Shown here one piece after another: positions 15,875 to 24,538 of a stretch of 64,000 nucleotides of DNA. Position 1 is the stretch's first letter, and each line of letters begins with the position of its first letter. The stretch comes from Betaproteobacteria bacterium (GTDB lineage: Bacteria > Pseudomonadota > Gammaproteobacteria > Burkholderiales > SG8-41), in the NCBI GenBank assembly GCA_900299145.1, contig OMIN01000113.1, forward strand, positions 49,887-113,886, given 5' to 3'. The notes under the pieces are model-generated. The model worked only from the letters and a program-made list of their open reading frames with translations, made no database searches and was not told the origin of the DNA. The position numbers and the translations under genes were made by a program.

Positions 15875-17551
15875 ATGAAAAAATTAATCGCGGCCATGCT
15901 GATGGCGGGTGCGTCATTCGCCACGGCGCAAACCTACGACGAGCTGCTCAACGACGGCAAAAACACCGAAAACGTGCTGCGTTTCGGCATGGGGCCGAAG
16001 CTGCAAATGCATAGTGCGTTAAAGCAGATCACCACCGCCAACGTCAAACGGCTGGTGCCGGTGTGGAGCACCAGCACCATGAGTGAAACCGGCGAACTCG
16101 CGCAGCCCGCCGTCTACAACGGCGTGATGTACGTGACCAATGGCCATTGGACGTTCGCGCTGGACGTCGCCACCGGCCATCAGATCTGGCGCACGCCGGT
16201 GGAGTATGACCGCGCGGTGCTACGCATTTCGACTTCGGGCGCGATTTATCGCGGCTCGCCGACACTTTACAACGGCAAGTTGTATCGCCTGACGTTGGAC
16301 GCACACCTCGTCGCGCTCGACATGAAAACCGGCAAGCAACTGTGGAAAAAGCCGTTCGCCAATCATCTGGAAGGCTACAAGGGCGTCTCCGCACCCTTGA
16401 TCGCCAATGGCGTGATGATTACCGGCACCAGCGGCGGCGAGCATGCCACGCGCGGTTTTCTGGTGGGCTGGGATCCGGAAACTGGCAACGAACTTTGGCG
16501 CAAGCACATGATCCCCGCGCCGGGCGAGCCCGGCCACGAAACGTGGCCGAAGACGGCGGATTCGATTCCCGATGCCTGGAAAATCGGCGGCGCTTCCACC
16601 TGGCAGAATGGTTCGTACGATCCTGAACTCGATCTCGTTTACTGGGGCGTGGGCAACGCCGGGCCGTATGACCCGAAGTATCGCGGCGAGGGCGATGCGC
16701 TCTACACCAACTGCGTTGTGGCAATCCGTCCGAAGACCGGCGAAATCGTCTGGCACTATCAATACACGCCGAACGATCTGTATGACGTGGACGCCACCAA
16801 CGAACTGGTGCTGGCCGAGTTGCGCATCGACGGCCAGATGCGCAAAGTGGTGATGAACGGCAACAAGAACGGTTACTTTTATGTGATCGACCGCACCAAT
16901 GGCAAGTTGATCGCCGCGCACCCGATGACGCGCATCAACTGGTCCACGCACGTCGATCTCAAAACCGGCCGGCCGGTGCTGACCGACGTGGGCGACAGGC
17001 TGCGTAAGGGCGAAGAAGTCGAGGTTTTCCCGCAGCGCGGCACCAACGCCATCATGTTTGCGTTCAATCCAAAATCGAATCTGGCGTATCTGAACACCTG
17101 GGATTTACCGCGCATTCAGAAATTCGTCCCGTATAAATTCCAGAAAATGGGTGAGCCGAACACCGCCACGGCGGGCCGCGCGCCGGCGATCAAACCGGGC
17201 GACGTGGTGGGCTATCACGCGGCGATGGATGTCGTCACCGGCAAATTCAAGTGGAAAATTCCAATCACTGACATGGCGAATTCGTCGAGCCTCCTGGTGA
17301 CGGACGGTGGTCTGGTGTTTACTGGCAAGCCCACTGGCGAATTCATCGCGCTCGACGAGGAAACCGGCAAGCAGCTGTGGCAGTTCAAAACCAGTTCCAG
17401 CATCAACTCGCCGCCCATAACCTATACCCACAAAGGCGTGCAGTACGTCAGCGTTGCCGTGGGTCTCGCCGGCAGCCTGCCGCGCGGGCAGGTGGGCAGC
17501 AAGGTGCCGCAGGGCAGTTCGGTGTGGACGTTTGCGCTGATGCCGAACTAG
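15875..17551 (+). CDS. PQQ-dependent alcohol dehydrogenase, lanthanide-type metal site
   Basis: A 558-residue quinoprotein with a signal peptide (MKKLIAAMLMAGASFATAQ) and repeated beta-propeller W-motifs (for example DVATGHQIWR, DMKTGKQLWK, DPETGNELWR, DEETGKQLWQ). Predicted metal and catalytic residues are E189, N261 and D304, plus D306 in YDVDATNE. The second Asp, two residues after the catalytic one, is the hallmark of lanthanide-dependent enzymes such as XoxF and PedH; calcium enzymes have Ala, Ser or Thr there. The adjacent-cysteine disulfide common in methanol dehydrogenases is absent (RISTSGAIYRG at that site). It acts in the periplasm and donates electrons to the cytochrome encoded three bases downstream. 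Confidence 0.9.
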   Translation: MKKLIAAMLMAGASFATAQTYDELLNDGKNTENVLRFGMGPKLQMHSALKQITTANVKRLVPVWSTSTMSETGELAQPAVYNGVMYVTNGHWTFALDVATGHQIWRTPVEYDRAVLRISTSGAIYRGSPTLYNGKLYRLTLDAHLVALDMKTGKQLWKKPFANHLEGYKGVSAPLIANGVMITGTSGGEHATRGFLVGWDPETGNELWRKHMIPAPGEPGHETWPKTADSIPDAWKIGGASTWQNGSYDPELDLVYWGVGNAGPYDPKYRGEGDALYTNCVVAIRPKTGEIVWHYQYTPNDLYDVDATNELVLAELRIDGQMRKVVMNGNKNGYFYVIDRTNGKLIAAHPMTRINWSTHVDLKTGRPVLTDVGDRLRKGEEVEVFPQRGTNAIMFAFNPKSNLAYLNTWDLPRIQKFVPYKFQKMGEPNTATAGRAPAIKPGDVVGYHAAMDVVTGKFKWKIPITDMANSSSLLVTDGGLVFTGKPTGEFIALDEETGKQLWQFKTSSSINSPPITYTHKGVQYVSVAVGLAGSLPRGQVGSKVPQGSSVWTFALMPN

Positions 17552-17554
17552 GAA

Positions 17555-17890
17555 ATGTTTAATAAAAACAAATACTTATGGCGCGGCCTTGCTGTGGGGC
17601 TGCTGATGGGCAGTGCCGCCGCCACCGCGCAGCAAACTTTTCCCCCGGCGCAAATTAAGAAAGGCGCCGAGGTGTATGCCACCCACTGCGAGTCATGCCA
17701 CGGCGTGCGCATGCAAGGCCCGCAGTGGGGCATTGATCTCGCCACGTTTCCGCGCGACAACCCCAAGCGCTTTACCGAGTCGGTGACCAACGGCACCAAG
17801 CTCATGCCGCCGTGGGGCGATGTTATCAAGGCCGACGATATTCAGGCGTTGTGGGCCTATGTCGTCGCTGGAGAACCCGGCAACAAATAA
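17555..17890 (+). CDS. Small c-type cytochrome, probable acceptor of the PQQ enzyme
   Basis: 111 residues with one haem-binding site CESCH (C45, C48, H49) and a likely axial methionine in LMPPWGD. After the signal sequence (GLAVGLLMGSAAATAQ) comes a compact class I cytochrome domain. It is encoded three bases after the PQQ dehydrogenase, so the two form a natural redox pair in the periplasm. The N-terminus MFNKNKYLW is encoded by copy 6 of the dispersed repeat, which also lengthens the positively charged part of the signal peptide. No separate ribosome site is visible beyond AGGAA just before the ATG. Confidence 0.9.
   Translation: MFNKNKYLWRGLAVGLLMGSAAATAQQTFPPAQIKKGAEVYATHCESCHGVRMQGPQWGIDLATFPRDNPKRFTESVTNGTKLMPPWGDVIKADDIQALWAYVVAGEPGNK
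17561..17580 (+). repeat. Dispersed AT-rich junction repeat, copy 6
   Basis: Reads AATAAAAACAAATACTTATG and encodes NKNKYLW of the cytochrome signal peptide. It is identical to copy 4 over its first 18 bases. Confidence 0.85.
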
Positions 17891-17915
17891 GCGCGAGGAA
17901 TACAGGAGCACGTCC

Positions 17916-19046
17916 ATGGCTGAAGCGCAAGTTGCACTGGTGTTGCAGGGCGGTGGCGCGCTGGGCGCGTATCAGGGCGGTGCTTTTACGGGGCTCGCCG
18001 AGCACGGGTTCAAAATCGACTGGGTGGTGGGCACTTCCATCGGTGCGATCAACGGCGCCATCATCGCCGGCAATCGGCCCGAGGAGCGCGTCGAAAAGTT
18101 AAAGGCGTTCTGGGAATACGTCGCGCAGGACGAGCCGTCGCTCACGTCACATCTGCCGCATCTGTCGCATTTGGGCACCGCCGACTGGATGCGGCCGTGG
18201 ACCAATGCGATGAAAACCTTCAACACGCTGTCGCGCGGCATTCCCGGGTTTTTTCAGCCGCGCCGCGGCGCCGTGTGGAACATGACACGCACCGTGCTGA
18301 CCGCCGAGGCAAGTTTTTACGACACCTCGCCGCTGGAAGACACGCTCAACCGCTTTGTCGATTTTGATTACCTCAACGCCGGCCACGTGCGCTTTACGGT
18401 GTGCGCGGTGGATGTTGCCACCGGCGAAATCGCGATTTTCGACAATGGTACCAACACACCGCGCATTACACCCAAACACGTAATGGCGAGCGGCGCGCTG
18501 CCGCCGGGCTTTCCGCCGGTGGAAATCGACGGCGCGGTGTACTGGGACGGCGGCATTTACTCCAACTCACCAATCGACGTGGTGCTGGACGATGCCGAGC
18601 GCCGCGACACGCTGTGCTTCATGATCGACTTGTGGGATCCGACGGAGAGCCTGCCCAACTCCATCAACGCCGCGATTCACCGCCACAAAAACATTCAGTA
18701 TGCGAGCCGTACGCGCGAGCATCTGGAGGACCATCGGCGGGCACAAAATCTACGCCGCGCCGTGCGCATACTGTCTCAACAGTTGCCAGCCAAGTCGCGC
18801 AACTCCAAAGCGTTAAAACCGCTGATGAATCTGGGTTGCGACAGCACCATACGCATTGTGCGCATGGTGATGAAGGCGATGCCGACGGACGATCACACCA
18901 AGGACATTGATTTCAGCCGCTCGACCATCGCCGTGCGCTGGAAAGCCGGTAGCCATGACGCCGGGCGCGCGCTGCGCCACAAGAGCTGGCTAAAACCCCT
19001 GCCGCCGCATTTGGGGATGGAGATACACGAGCTGGCGCAGGAGTAG
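17916..19046 (+). CDS. Patatin-like phospholipase
   Basis: 376 residues with the complete patatin active site: oxyanion loop GGGALG (12-17), nucleophile serine S41 in GTSIG, and catalytic aspartate D211 in WDGG. It hydrolyses acyl chains from lipids. No signal peptide is visible, so it is cytoplasmic or membrane-associated. The C-terminal part after about residue 245 (HRHKNIQYASRTREHLEDHRR) resembles the group with a DUF3734-type extension found in polyhydroxyalkanoate-making bacteria. The ATG at 17916 gives the canonical start; the gene begins 25 bases after the cytochrome stop with CAGGAGC upstream. Confidence 0.9.
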   Translation: MAEAQVALVLQGGGALGAYQGGAFTGLAEHGFKIDWVVGTSIGAINGAIIAGNRPEERVEKLKAFWEYVAQDEPSLTSHLPHLSHLGTADWMRPWTNAMKTFNTLSRGIPGFFQPRRGAVWNMTRTVLTAEASFYDTSPLEDTLNRFVDFDYLNAGHVRFTVCAVDVATGEIAIFDNGTNTPRITPKHVMASGALPPGFPPVEIDGAVYWDGGIYSNSPIDVVLDDAERRDTLCFMIDLWDPTESLPNSINAAIHRHKNIQYASRTREHLEDHRRAQNLRRAVRILSQQLPAKSRNSKALKPLMNLGCDSTIRIVRMVMKAMPTDDHTKDIDFSRSTIAVRWKAGSHDAGRALRHKSWLKPLPPHLGMEIHELAQE

Positions 19047-19055
19047 CGCCAGCTC
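19029..19055. terminator. Perfect 10-bp hairpin between convergent genes
   Basis: GAGCTGGCGC and GCGCCAGCTC pair perfectly around a 7-base loop. The loop and first stem base contain the patatin stop codon. Thirteen bases later the opposing HD-protein gene ends. It is probably a bidirectional transcription barrier, though without a U tract. Confidence 0.55.
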
Positions 19056-19067
19056 GGCGGGAAACGG

Positions 19068-19823
19068 TTACAGATACCGCGTCGGCCAGTTGATCGTGCG
19101 CCACATGTGCGCGGTTGGGCTGTCGTCAAAGCCCAGGCCTTCCTCCGGCTGTTTAAAGTTGCGGCCGATGACATCGGTGAATTCCTCCAGCTCGACGTGC
19201 ACGTTCGGGTCGAACGCGTAGAGATCGTTCACCGTCAGCAGGCGCGCGGCTTCGTAATACTTGTGCTTTTTCGCGTACTCATGCGCGCGGCCGATGTGTT
19301 TGCCCGGATCGAAATCCTTGCCGAACATGCGCACGTACGATTCCGGATATTCGTAACCGTATTTTTCGTCGGGGAAAAACCGCAGCGCCTGATGGTAGCG
19401 AATGGCGAACGTGGTTTCTTCGTCGACATAGGGCTCAAACAATTGAGCCGCCCAGTAACCGTGATCGGCGCGGATGAAACCGTTGTTGCCGGCATCGTGC
19501 ACCAGGCACGCCAGCACGATTTTTTCGCTGCAACCGTTTTTTTGCGCGAGGCGCGCGCTTTGCAGCATGTGCACGCAGGGGCCGAAACGCAGCTTGAAAA
19601 AATCGATCAGCGTTGGCTTCTCGGGCATCTTGGGCAGACGCGGGTCGTGCCCCATCAGCCGCAGCTTGCCCTTGGCGTCGTCGCGCGGCTGCGGTTGGGT
19701 GTGATCCAGTTCACCGGAGGTATACAGGTGCGATTTCACAATGGCGTAGCGGTCCATCTCGCGGGCGGCGGCGAGGTCGGCGGCTTCGGCTTTTTCCAGA
19801 ACGGCGGCGGATGCGGGTGACAT
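19068..19823 (-). CDS. HD-domain protein
   Basis: 251 residues. The HD metal-binding signature is split as expected: CVHMLQSARLA, then CLVHDAGNNGF, then DHGYWAAQLF and a late YHQALRF, giving the His, His-Asp and His ligands of an HD phosphohydrolase or oxygenase fold. No signal peptide. ATG at 19823 follows AAAAGGAG; longer starts (to 19913) would read through this ribosome site and are unlikely. Some HD proteins of this size are diiron oxygenases acting on phosphonates or inositol, but nothing here fixes the substrate. Monocistronic by layout. Confidence 0.75.
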   Translation of the reverse strand: MSPASAAVLEKAEAADLAAAREMDRYAIVKSHLYTSGELDHTQPQPRDDAKGKLRLMGHDPRLPKMPEKPTLIDFFKLRFGPCVHMLQSARLAQKNGCSEKIVLACLVHDAGNNGFIRADHGYWAAQLFEPYVDEETTFAIRYHQALRFFPDEKYGYEYPESYVRMFGKDFDPGKHIGRAHEYAKKHKYYEAARLLTVNDLYAFDPNVHVELEEFTDVIGRNFKQPEEGLGFDDSPTAHMWRTINWPTRYL

Positions 19824-19966
19824 GGCAGTCTCCTTTTCGGTTGCGTTGGGGTGCGTGGCGGACAGGCCATCAAGTGCGCGTGACACGCGTATCATGGCAC
19901 AGAACCTGCGCAACGCCCATCAAGGCGCGCCACGGCGCGCTCTACCCGCAAGGAAATTTTCGCAAC

Positions 19967-20611
19967 ATGAACCCTGTTTTCATCACTGGCGGCACCGGCT
20001 ATCTGGGTGTGCCGCTGATCCGCGCACTGCTCGAAAAAGGCTATCAAATACAGGTGCTTACACGCGAGAAATCGGCGCACCGCGTCCCTACGGGCGCGCG
20101 CCCGGTGTTGGGCGATGCGCTAAACGCCGCCAGCTTCGAGCGCTATATCCCCACCGGGACGACGCTGGTGCATCTGGTCGGCACGCCGCACCCGAACCCG
20201 GCCAAGGCTGCCGAATTTCGCCGCGTTGACCTGGCATCGATCCGCGCCAGTGTGGCTGCGGCCCAGGAAGCCCGCGTGCGGCATTTTATTTATCTCAGCG
20301 TCGCGCATCCCGCGCCGGTGATGCACGCCTACATTGATGTGCGGCGCGAAGGCGAGGCGCTGGTGAGCAGCAGCGGCATCCCCGCGACTTATCTGCGCCC
20401 GTGGTACGTGCTGGGGCCGGGCCACCGCTGGGTGTATGCGCTGCTGCCGGTCTACAAGCTGATGGGAAAGATTCCCGCGACACGCGATATGGCGTTGCGG
20501 CTGGGTACGGTAACGCTAGCGCAAATGACCGCTGCACTGGTTAGCGCGGTGGAATCACCGCCGCAACACCTGCGGGTATTGAATGTCGTGGACATTCGCC
20601 GTTTCGCCTGA
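19967..20611 (+). CDS. NAD(P)-binding epimerase/NmrA-like protein
   Basis: 214 residues with a Rossmann glycine motif at the N-terminus (FITGGTGYLGVPLIRALLEKG) and the extended-SDR follow-up VRHFIYLSVAHPAPVM. The typical YxxxK catalytic pair is not clear; near it stands HAYIDVRREGEALV. This suggests an atypical SDR that senses or binds nucleotide rather than a standard epimerase. The start at 19967 follows AAGGAA. It is divergent from the HD gene and convergent with the SDR at 20659. Confidence 0.8.
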   Translation: MNPVFITGGTGYLGVPLIRALLEKGYQIQVLTREKSAHRVPTGARPVLGDALNAASFERYIPTGTTLVHLVGTPHPNPAKAAEFRRVDLASIRASVAAAQEARVRHFIYLSVAHPAPVMHAYIDVRREGEALVSSSGIPATYLRPWYVLGPGHRWVYALLPVYKLMGKIPATRDMALRLGTVTLAQMTAALVSAVESPPQHLRVLNVVDIRRFA

Positions 20612-20634
20612 TGATTCTTCTTGCGAAGGCGAAT

Positions 20635-20654
20635 ATAAGTGTTTGTTTTATTAT
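20635..20654 (-). repeat. Dispersed AT-rich junction repeat, copy 7
   Basis: Plus strand ATAAGTGTTTGTTTTATTAT followed by TATTTTAAAA, including the looser AT arm that runs into the SDR stop codon. This copy lies between two convergent genes, so it cannot be a promoter for either. Confidence 0.75.
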
Positions 20655-20658
20655 TATT

Positions 20659-21351
20659 TTAAAACCGCTCCACCCACGGCCGCACTTCGATTTCCCACGT
20701 CCAGGAAGAGCGTTGCTGTTGCAACAAATGCAAGTAGCTCTGTGCGATGGCATCGGGGTCGAGCAGGCTGTCGGGCTTGTCCGCGGGCACGGGCCGTACG
20801 GCCGAGCGGATGCCCCCATCGATGACGACATGCGCGACGTGAACGTTCTGCGGCGCCAATTCGCGCGCCATGCTTTGCGCGAGGCCACGCAGCGCGAATT
20901 TGCCCATGGTGAACGCAGAGGATTGCGCAAAGCCTTTCACGCTCGCCGACGCACCGGTGAAAATAATCGTGCCCGAGCCCGCTTTCAGCATGCGCCTGGC
21001 GGCCGCCTGCCCGACGAGAAAACCGCCGTAGGCGCTGATCGCAATCGCATTCGCCACCTGCGCCGGGTCGAGTTCGACTAATGGCCCGCGCACGCGGCCG
21101 CTGGCGTTGAACACCACGGCGCTGGGCGCGGCACACAGTTTGTCGACTTCGGCGTAGAGCGCTTCGACTTGTTCGGGCTGCGAGGCGTCGCACGCCACGG
21201 CGCTGGCGCCGGTTTCTTCGCACAGCGCCTTGAGTTTTTCGGTGCTGCGCGCGGCGAGTACGCATTTCATTCCTGCGCGGGTGAAGGCGCGCGCGACGGC
21301 AGCGGAAAGACCGCTGCCCGCGCCTACGATCAATGCGATCTCGTTACTCAT
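20659..21351 (-). CDS. Short-chain dehydrogenase/reductase
   Basis: A 230-residue classical SDR. The cofactor motif is VGAGSGLSAAVARAF. The usual catalytic tyrosine is replaced: the segment reads ASASVKGFAQSSAFTMGKFALRG, where the YxxxK position is F-T-M-G-K with the lysine kept and Phe for Tyr. Unless a neighbouring residue substitutes, dehydrogenase chemistry would be impaired. It lies seven bases after the GFA-like gene's 3' end on the same strand, so the two may share a transcript. Confidence 0.8.
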   Translation of the reverse strand: MSNEIALIVGAGSGLSAAVARAFTRAGMKCVLAARSTEKLKALCEETGASAVACDASQPEQVEALYAEVDKLCAAPSAVVFNASGRVRGPLVELDPAQVANAIAISAYGGFLVGQAAARRMLKAGSGTIIFTGASASVKGFAQSSAFTMGKFALRGLAQSMARELAPQNVHVAHVVIDGGIRSAVRPVPADKPDSLLDPDAIAQSYLHLLQQQRSSWTWEIEVRPWVERF

Positions 21352-21357
21352 CGTGCA

Positions 21358-21771
21358 TCACCGCTGCAACTGCGTTTCTGTCTTCGGCAGCGCTTCAATG
21401 TTGCCCGACCACGGCATCGCCGAACGGCACCAGCCCTGTTTCTTCGGCGGCAGCAGCGCGCGTTGCCGAGCGGTGCCCAGCCGCAAACCAAATTCCTGCG
21501 GATCATCGCCGGCGGTAGTCGAATAAATCGGCGTGCCGCATTCGGGGCAAAACGCCTGTACGCGCTTGTTGCCGCTTTCGGCCGTTTTCACGTAGAGCTT
21601 GAGCTTGCCGCCGCTCAGTTTGAAATCCGCCTTCTTCACGCGCACGTTCACGCGATACGCCGTGCCAGTCATGGTCTGACAATCGGTGCAGTGGCACACG
21701 CTGACTGCTTCGGGATTCACTTCCGCTTCGTATTTGATGTTGCCGCAATGACAGCCGCCGTCGATGTGCAT
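21358..21771 (-). CDS. GFA-family (Mss4-like) zinc protein
   Basis: 137 residues of the glutathione-dependent formaldehyde-activating enzyme fold. Zinc-binding cysteines are all present: GGCHCG near the N-terminus, CHCTDCQ about residues 26-32, and FCPECGTPIY about 74-83. Many members bind Zn and have no proven formaldehyde role. The ATG at 21771 is preceded by AAAGGAGCGC, which abuts copy 8 of the dispersed repeat. It is followed closely by the SDR at 20659. Confidence 0.88.
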   Translation of the reverse strand: MHIDGGCHCGNIKYEAEVNPEAVSVCHCTDCQTMTGTAYRVNVRVKKADFKLSGGKLKLYVKTAESGNKRVQAFCPECGTPIYSTTAGDDPQEFGLRLGTARQRALLPPKKQGWCRSAMPWSGNIEALPKTETQLQR

Positions 21772-21785
21772 GATGCGCTCCTTTG

Positions 21786-21805
21786 TATAACTATTTGATT
21801 TAATT
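21786..21805 (-). repeat. Dispersed AT-rich junction repeat, copy 8
   Basis: Plus strand TATAACTATTTGATTTAATT. On the minus strand it ends immediately before the AAAGGAG ribosome site of the GFA gene, in the gene's orientation, and follows the stop of the Bug gene upstream. Confidence 0.75.
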
Positions 21806-21832
21806 GATGTTTTGACGCCTTGCGTGCGCCGT

Positions 21833-22810
21833 TCAATTCATCCGTATTCCGGCATCCCTGATCACCTTACCCCATTTGGCGATTTCGGATTTCAGGAAGG
21901 CGCCGAGCTGCTCCGGCGTGCCGCCGGCCACCACCATGCCACTCGTAAACAACGTCTGTTTTACGTCGGGCTGATTCAGTGCGCGCACGATTTCCTGATT
22001 CAGGCGGTTGATGATTGCCGGTGGCGTTTTCGCCGGCGCATAAAACGCGTCGATGGCAATCGCCTCGTAACCCGGCACACCCGAGGCCGCGAGCGTAGGC
22101 AAATCCGGAAACAGCGGTGACGGCGCAGCGGTGGTCACCGCCAGCGCGCGCACGCTGCGCGCCTTGATGAATTGGTCGACGCCGGCGGAATCCTTGAACA
22201 TCACATGCGTTTCGCCGCCGATCAGTGACAGCATGGCGTGGCCGTTACTCTTGTACGCCACCAGCGTCATTTTCGCGCCGGATACATTCTTGAAAAGCTC
22301 CGTCGCCAGATGCGGCGACGAGCCTGGCGTACCGGAGGCGTAGTTCAAATCATTGGGCCGTGCCTTGGACAGCGCGATCAGTTCCTTCACCGATTTCACC
22401 GGCAGCGAGGGATGCGTCAGCAGCACGCTGGGCGCAGTATCCGCCAGCACCACCGGCGCGAAATCACGCACCGGATCCCAAGGCGTATCGCGTATGAGGT
22501 GCCCGATCATGAACGAACTGCCCAGCACCAGCAGCGTGTGCCCATCGGGCGGCGCTTTCATGCCGACTTCCGGAATCAGCAGCGACGGCCGGTTATCAAC
22601 AATCACCGGCTGGCCCAGCGCCGTACGCAGCACCGGCGCTATGAGGCGCATCACCATATCGCTGCCGCCGCCGGCAAGTGGGCCAAGCATGCGGACGGGC
22701 TGCGTGGGATAGTCCTGCGCGTGCGCCGGCATACTTATAACCGCGGCGATGGCTGTAACCACCGCGCCGATCATCAGTCTGCCGGCAACGCTTGCACGCC
22801 GCGCGTTCAC
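21833..22810 (-). CDS. Bug/TctC-family solute-binding protein
   Basis: About 325 residues. After the signal peptide (MIGAVVTAIAAVISMPAHAQ) the mature protein starts DYPTQPVRMLGPLAGGG, and the ligand-cleft strand reads LVAYKSNGHAMLSLIGGE, a departure from the more common HVPYKGxxP. I place the start at a GTG (22810), 14 bases after the GST gene ends, with CAGG just upstream; an ATG at 22903 would overlap the GST by 80 bases. It is co-directional with the GST upstream (22824-23558) and probably in the same transcript. Confidence 0.88.
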   Translation of the reverse strand: MNARRASVAGRLMIGAVVTAIAAVISMPAHAQDYPTQPVRMLGPLAGGGSDMVMRLIAPVLRTALGQPVIVDNRPSLLIPEVGMKAPPDGHTLLVLGSSFMIGHLIRDTPWDPVRDFAPVVLADTAPSVLLTHPSLPVKSVKELIALSKARPNDLNYASGTPGSSPHLATELFKNVSGAKMTLVAYKSNGHAMLSLIGGETHVMFKDSAGVDQFIKARSVRALAVTTAAPSPLFPDLPTLAASGVPGYEAIAIDAFYAPAKTPPAIINRLNQEIVRALNQPDVKQTLFTSGMVVAGGTPEQLGAFLKSEIAKWGKVIRDAGIRMN

Positions 22811-22823
22811 GAGCACCTGACTG

Positions 22824-23558
22824 TTAGCGCTTGCTCGCGCCCGCCAACCGCGCGGCGTTGTCCTTGGTGTCGTAGAGATTGATCGCCTGCTTACCCTCGG
22901 CATACTTGTTCATGCGCTCGCGGATTTCGGTCGCCATTTTGTTGTTGCGCTGCACGGCGGGGCGCGCTTCCATTGCCTTGTACCAGCGCATGAAATTCGG
23001 ATACTCGGCTTCGGTGATACCCCGATCCTTGTGCATTTTCGTCCACGGGTAAATCGCCATGTCGGCAATGCTGTATTCGTCGCAGCCCATCCATGCGCTG
23101 TCACGCGCGCGGTTGTCGAGCACGCGATACAGGCGCAGCGATTCATTGTTGTAGCGCGCCTGCGCGTAATCCTGTGGCGTGGCGGTGTTTTCCTTGACGT
23201 AATTGTTGAAGTGATTCGCCTGGCCGAACATCGGCCCCACATGCGCCATCTGGAAAATCAGCCACTGCATCACGTCGTAGCGCTTCCTCGCGTCCTTCGG
23301 CAAAAACTTGCCGGTTTTCTCCGCGAGGTAAAACAGAATTGCGCCCGACTCCATCATCGTGTAACGCCCGCCGCCGGGGCCGTCGGTATCGACAATCGTC
23401 GGAATGCGGTTGTTGGGCGAGAGTTTTAAGTATTCCGGCGTGAACTGCTCGCCAAGGCGAATGTTGACATCGACGTGTTTCCATTCGATGCCCAGCTCTT
23501 CCAGCATGATCATGACCTTCTGGCCGTTGGGGGTGGGGGTTGAATGCAGTTCGATCAT
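22824..23558 (-). CDS. Glutathione S-transferase (YghU/YfcG-like)
   Basis: A 244-residue Nu-class-type GST: thioredoxin-fold domain (MIELHSTPTPNGQKVMIMLEE; NNRIPTIVD with the cis-proline; MESGAILFYLAEKTG) and an all-helical C-terminal domain (QWLIFQMAHVGPMFGQANHF). YfcG-type enzymes bind two glutathiones and have disulfide reductase activity. A paralogue sits at 47169-47789. It has a C-terminal tail of about 25 extra residues (NLYDTKDNAARLAGASKR). ATG 23558 is preceded by GGAGAACCCC. Confidence 0.9.
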   Translation of the reverse strand: MIELHSTPTPNGQKVMIMLEELGIEWKHVDVNIRLGEQFTPEYLKLSPNNRIPTIVDTDGPGGGRYTMMESGAILFYLAEKTGKFLPKDARKRYDVMQWLIFQMAHVGPMFGQANHFNNYVKENTATPQDYAQARYNNESLRLYRVLDNRARDSAWMGCDEYSIADMAIYPWTKMHKDRGITEAEYPNFMRWYKAMEARPAVQRNNKMATEIRERMNKYAEGKQAINLYDTKDNAARLAGASKR

Positions 23559-23896
23559 GGGGTTCTCCGTCGGTTTGCGTGAGGTGGTGTGGCTTGGGCT
23601 TGCATGAGTTGGCGCGGCGGTTCGGAATCCGGCCAGTCACACCGGTTGAGGGGCCGATTTTGCGCGCGATTGTTCACGCGAATCAAGGAAACGTGCTTCG
23701 CCAACCGGGCGCGCGTAAATGGCCAAGCGAGTATTGCTAAAATATCCTGTTAAAACAAATACTTGCGACTTCACGAAGATGCGGCGCCGCTGTTGCCCCG
23801 CCGCGCCCGTGTAGCGTAAGCAGCGCCGAAATTCCGTTGCTTTTCCGGCGCTGGATCGAGTGCGTCAGCGTGCATCATGCGCGTGTCCCGAAACCC
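23559..23896. other. Intergenic stretch with one junction repeat
   Basis: 338 bases between divergent genes. It contains copy 9 of the dispersed AT-rich repeat (23748-23767) and otherwise no reading frame, hairpin with a U tract or RNA gene that I can support. Confidence 0.5.
23748..23767 (+). repeat. Dispersed AT-rich junction repeat, copy 9
   Basis: Reads TGTTAAAACAAATACTTGCG, preceded by CTAAAATATCC. It is non-coding and lies in the gap between the divergent GST and an exported hypothetical gene. Confidence 0.8.
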
Positions 23897-24454
23897 ATGG
23901 AGACTGGCGCCGTGCCTCGATACTTGCGATTTCATGCCCCTCTTGCGTTGACGTTGCTGCTGGCGGCCGCGGCATCGGCCGTGGCGCAGGAGCAACCGCC
24001 TGGCGAGCGGCCGGCAACCGGCGGCGGTCCGGCGCAGCGCTTCGATCAGGCGCTTTACAAGGGCATTGTCGGCAACCTGCTGGACGCCGTGCCGATGGAC
24101 GCCGGCGAACGCGTTACCCTGCAACGAACCAACGCCGTGGCCAGTGGGGCCATGTCCGGCAAATCGCTGGCGGCGCTGGCCGGGCTGGCCCATCCGGGGT
24201 TTCTGATCGGCGGGCTGTTTTGGGGTTTGTGGGCTGCGTCGAATATCGAGCCCGCGTCCAACAACGCACAACGCGTGGCCGCTGCGGCGCCCAACGCCGC
24301 CGCCCCGGCGCCCGACAACGCTGGCGCCGGCAGGGAAGAAGCCGTGCCGGTGCTGTCGCCGGTGACGATTTCGCCGATGGCCTCCGCCGAGCCCGCTACG
24401 AGCCCGCGCCCGAGAGTCGTTCGCGTGTGGCCAGCGGCAACGTCTTTTCATTAA
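23897..24454 (+). CDS. Exported hypothetical protein
   Basis: About 185 residues: a signal peptide (PLALTLLLAAAASAVAQ), a Pro/Gly-rich linker, a helix-rich middle with a glycine/tryptophan hydrophobic patch (GLAHPGFLIGGLFWGLWAAS, about residues 95-114) that could insert in or lie on a membrane, and an Ala/Pro-rich tail. No named domain recognised. The start is uncertain: ATG 23897 is used; an ATG at 23837 or a GTG at 23912 is also possible. The gene is followed by another small exported protein at 24539. Confidence 0.5.
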   Translation: METGAVPRYLRFHAPLALTLLLAAAASAVAQEQPPGERPATGGGPAQRFDQALYKGIVGNLLDAVPMDAGERVTLQRTNAVASGAMSGKSLAALAGLAHPGFLIGGLFWGLWAASNIEPASNNAQRVAAAAPNAAAPAPDNAGAGREEAVPVLSPVTISPMASAEPATSPRPRVVRVWPAATSFH

Positions 24455-24538
24455 CAACCCGGTGTGAAACCATGACAACGCGCCTCAAGTTACCGCGCTT
24501 CCTGCCGTTGATGGACACAACGCACCGGGAGTCATCAC

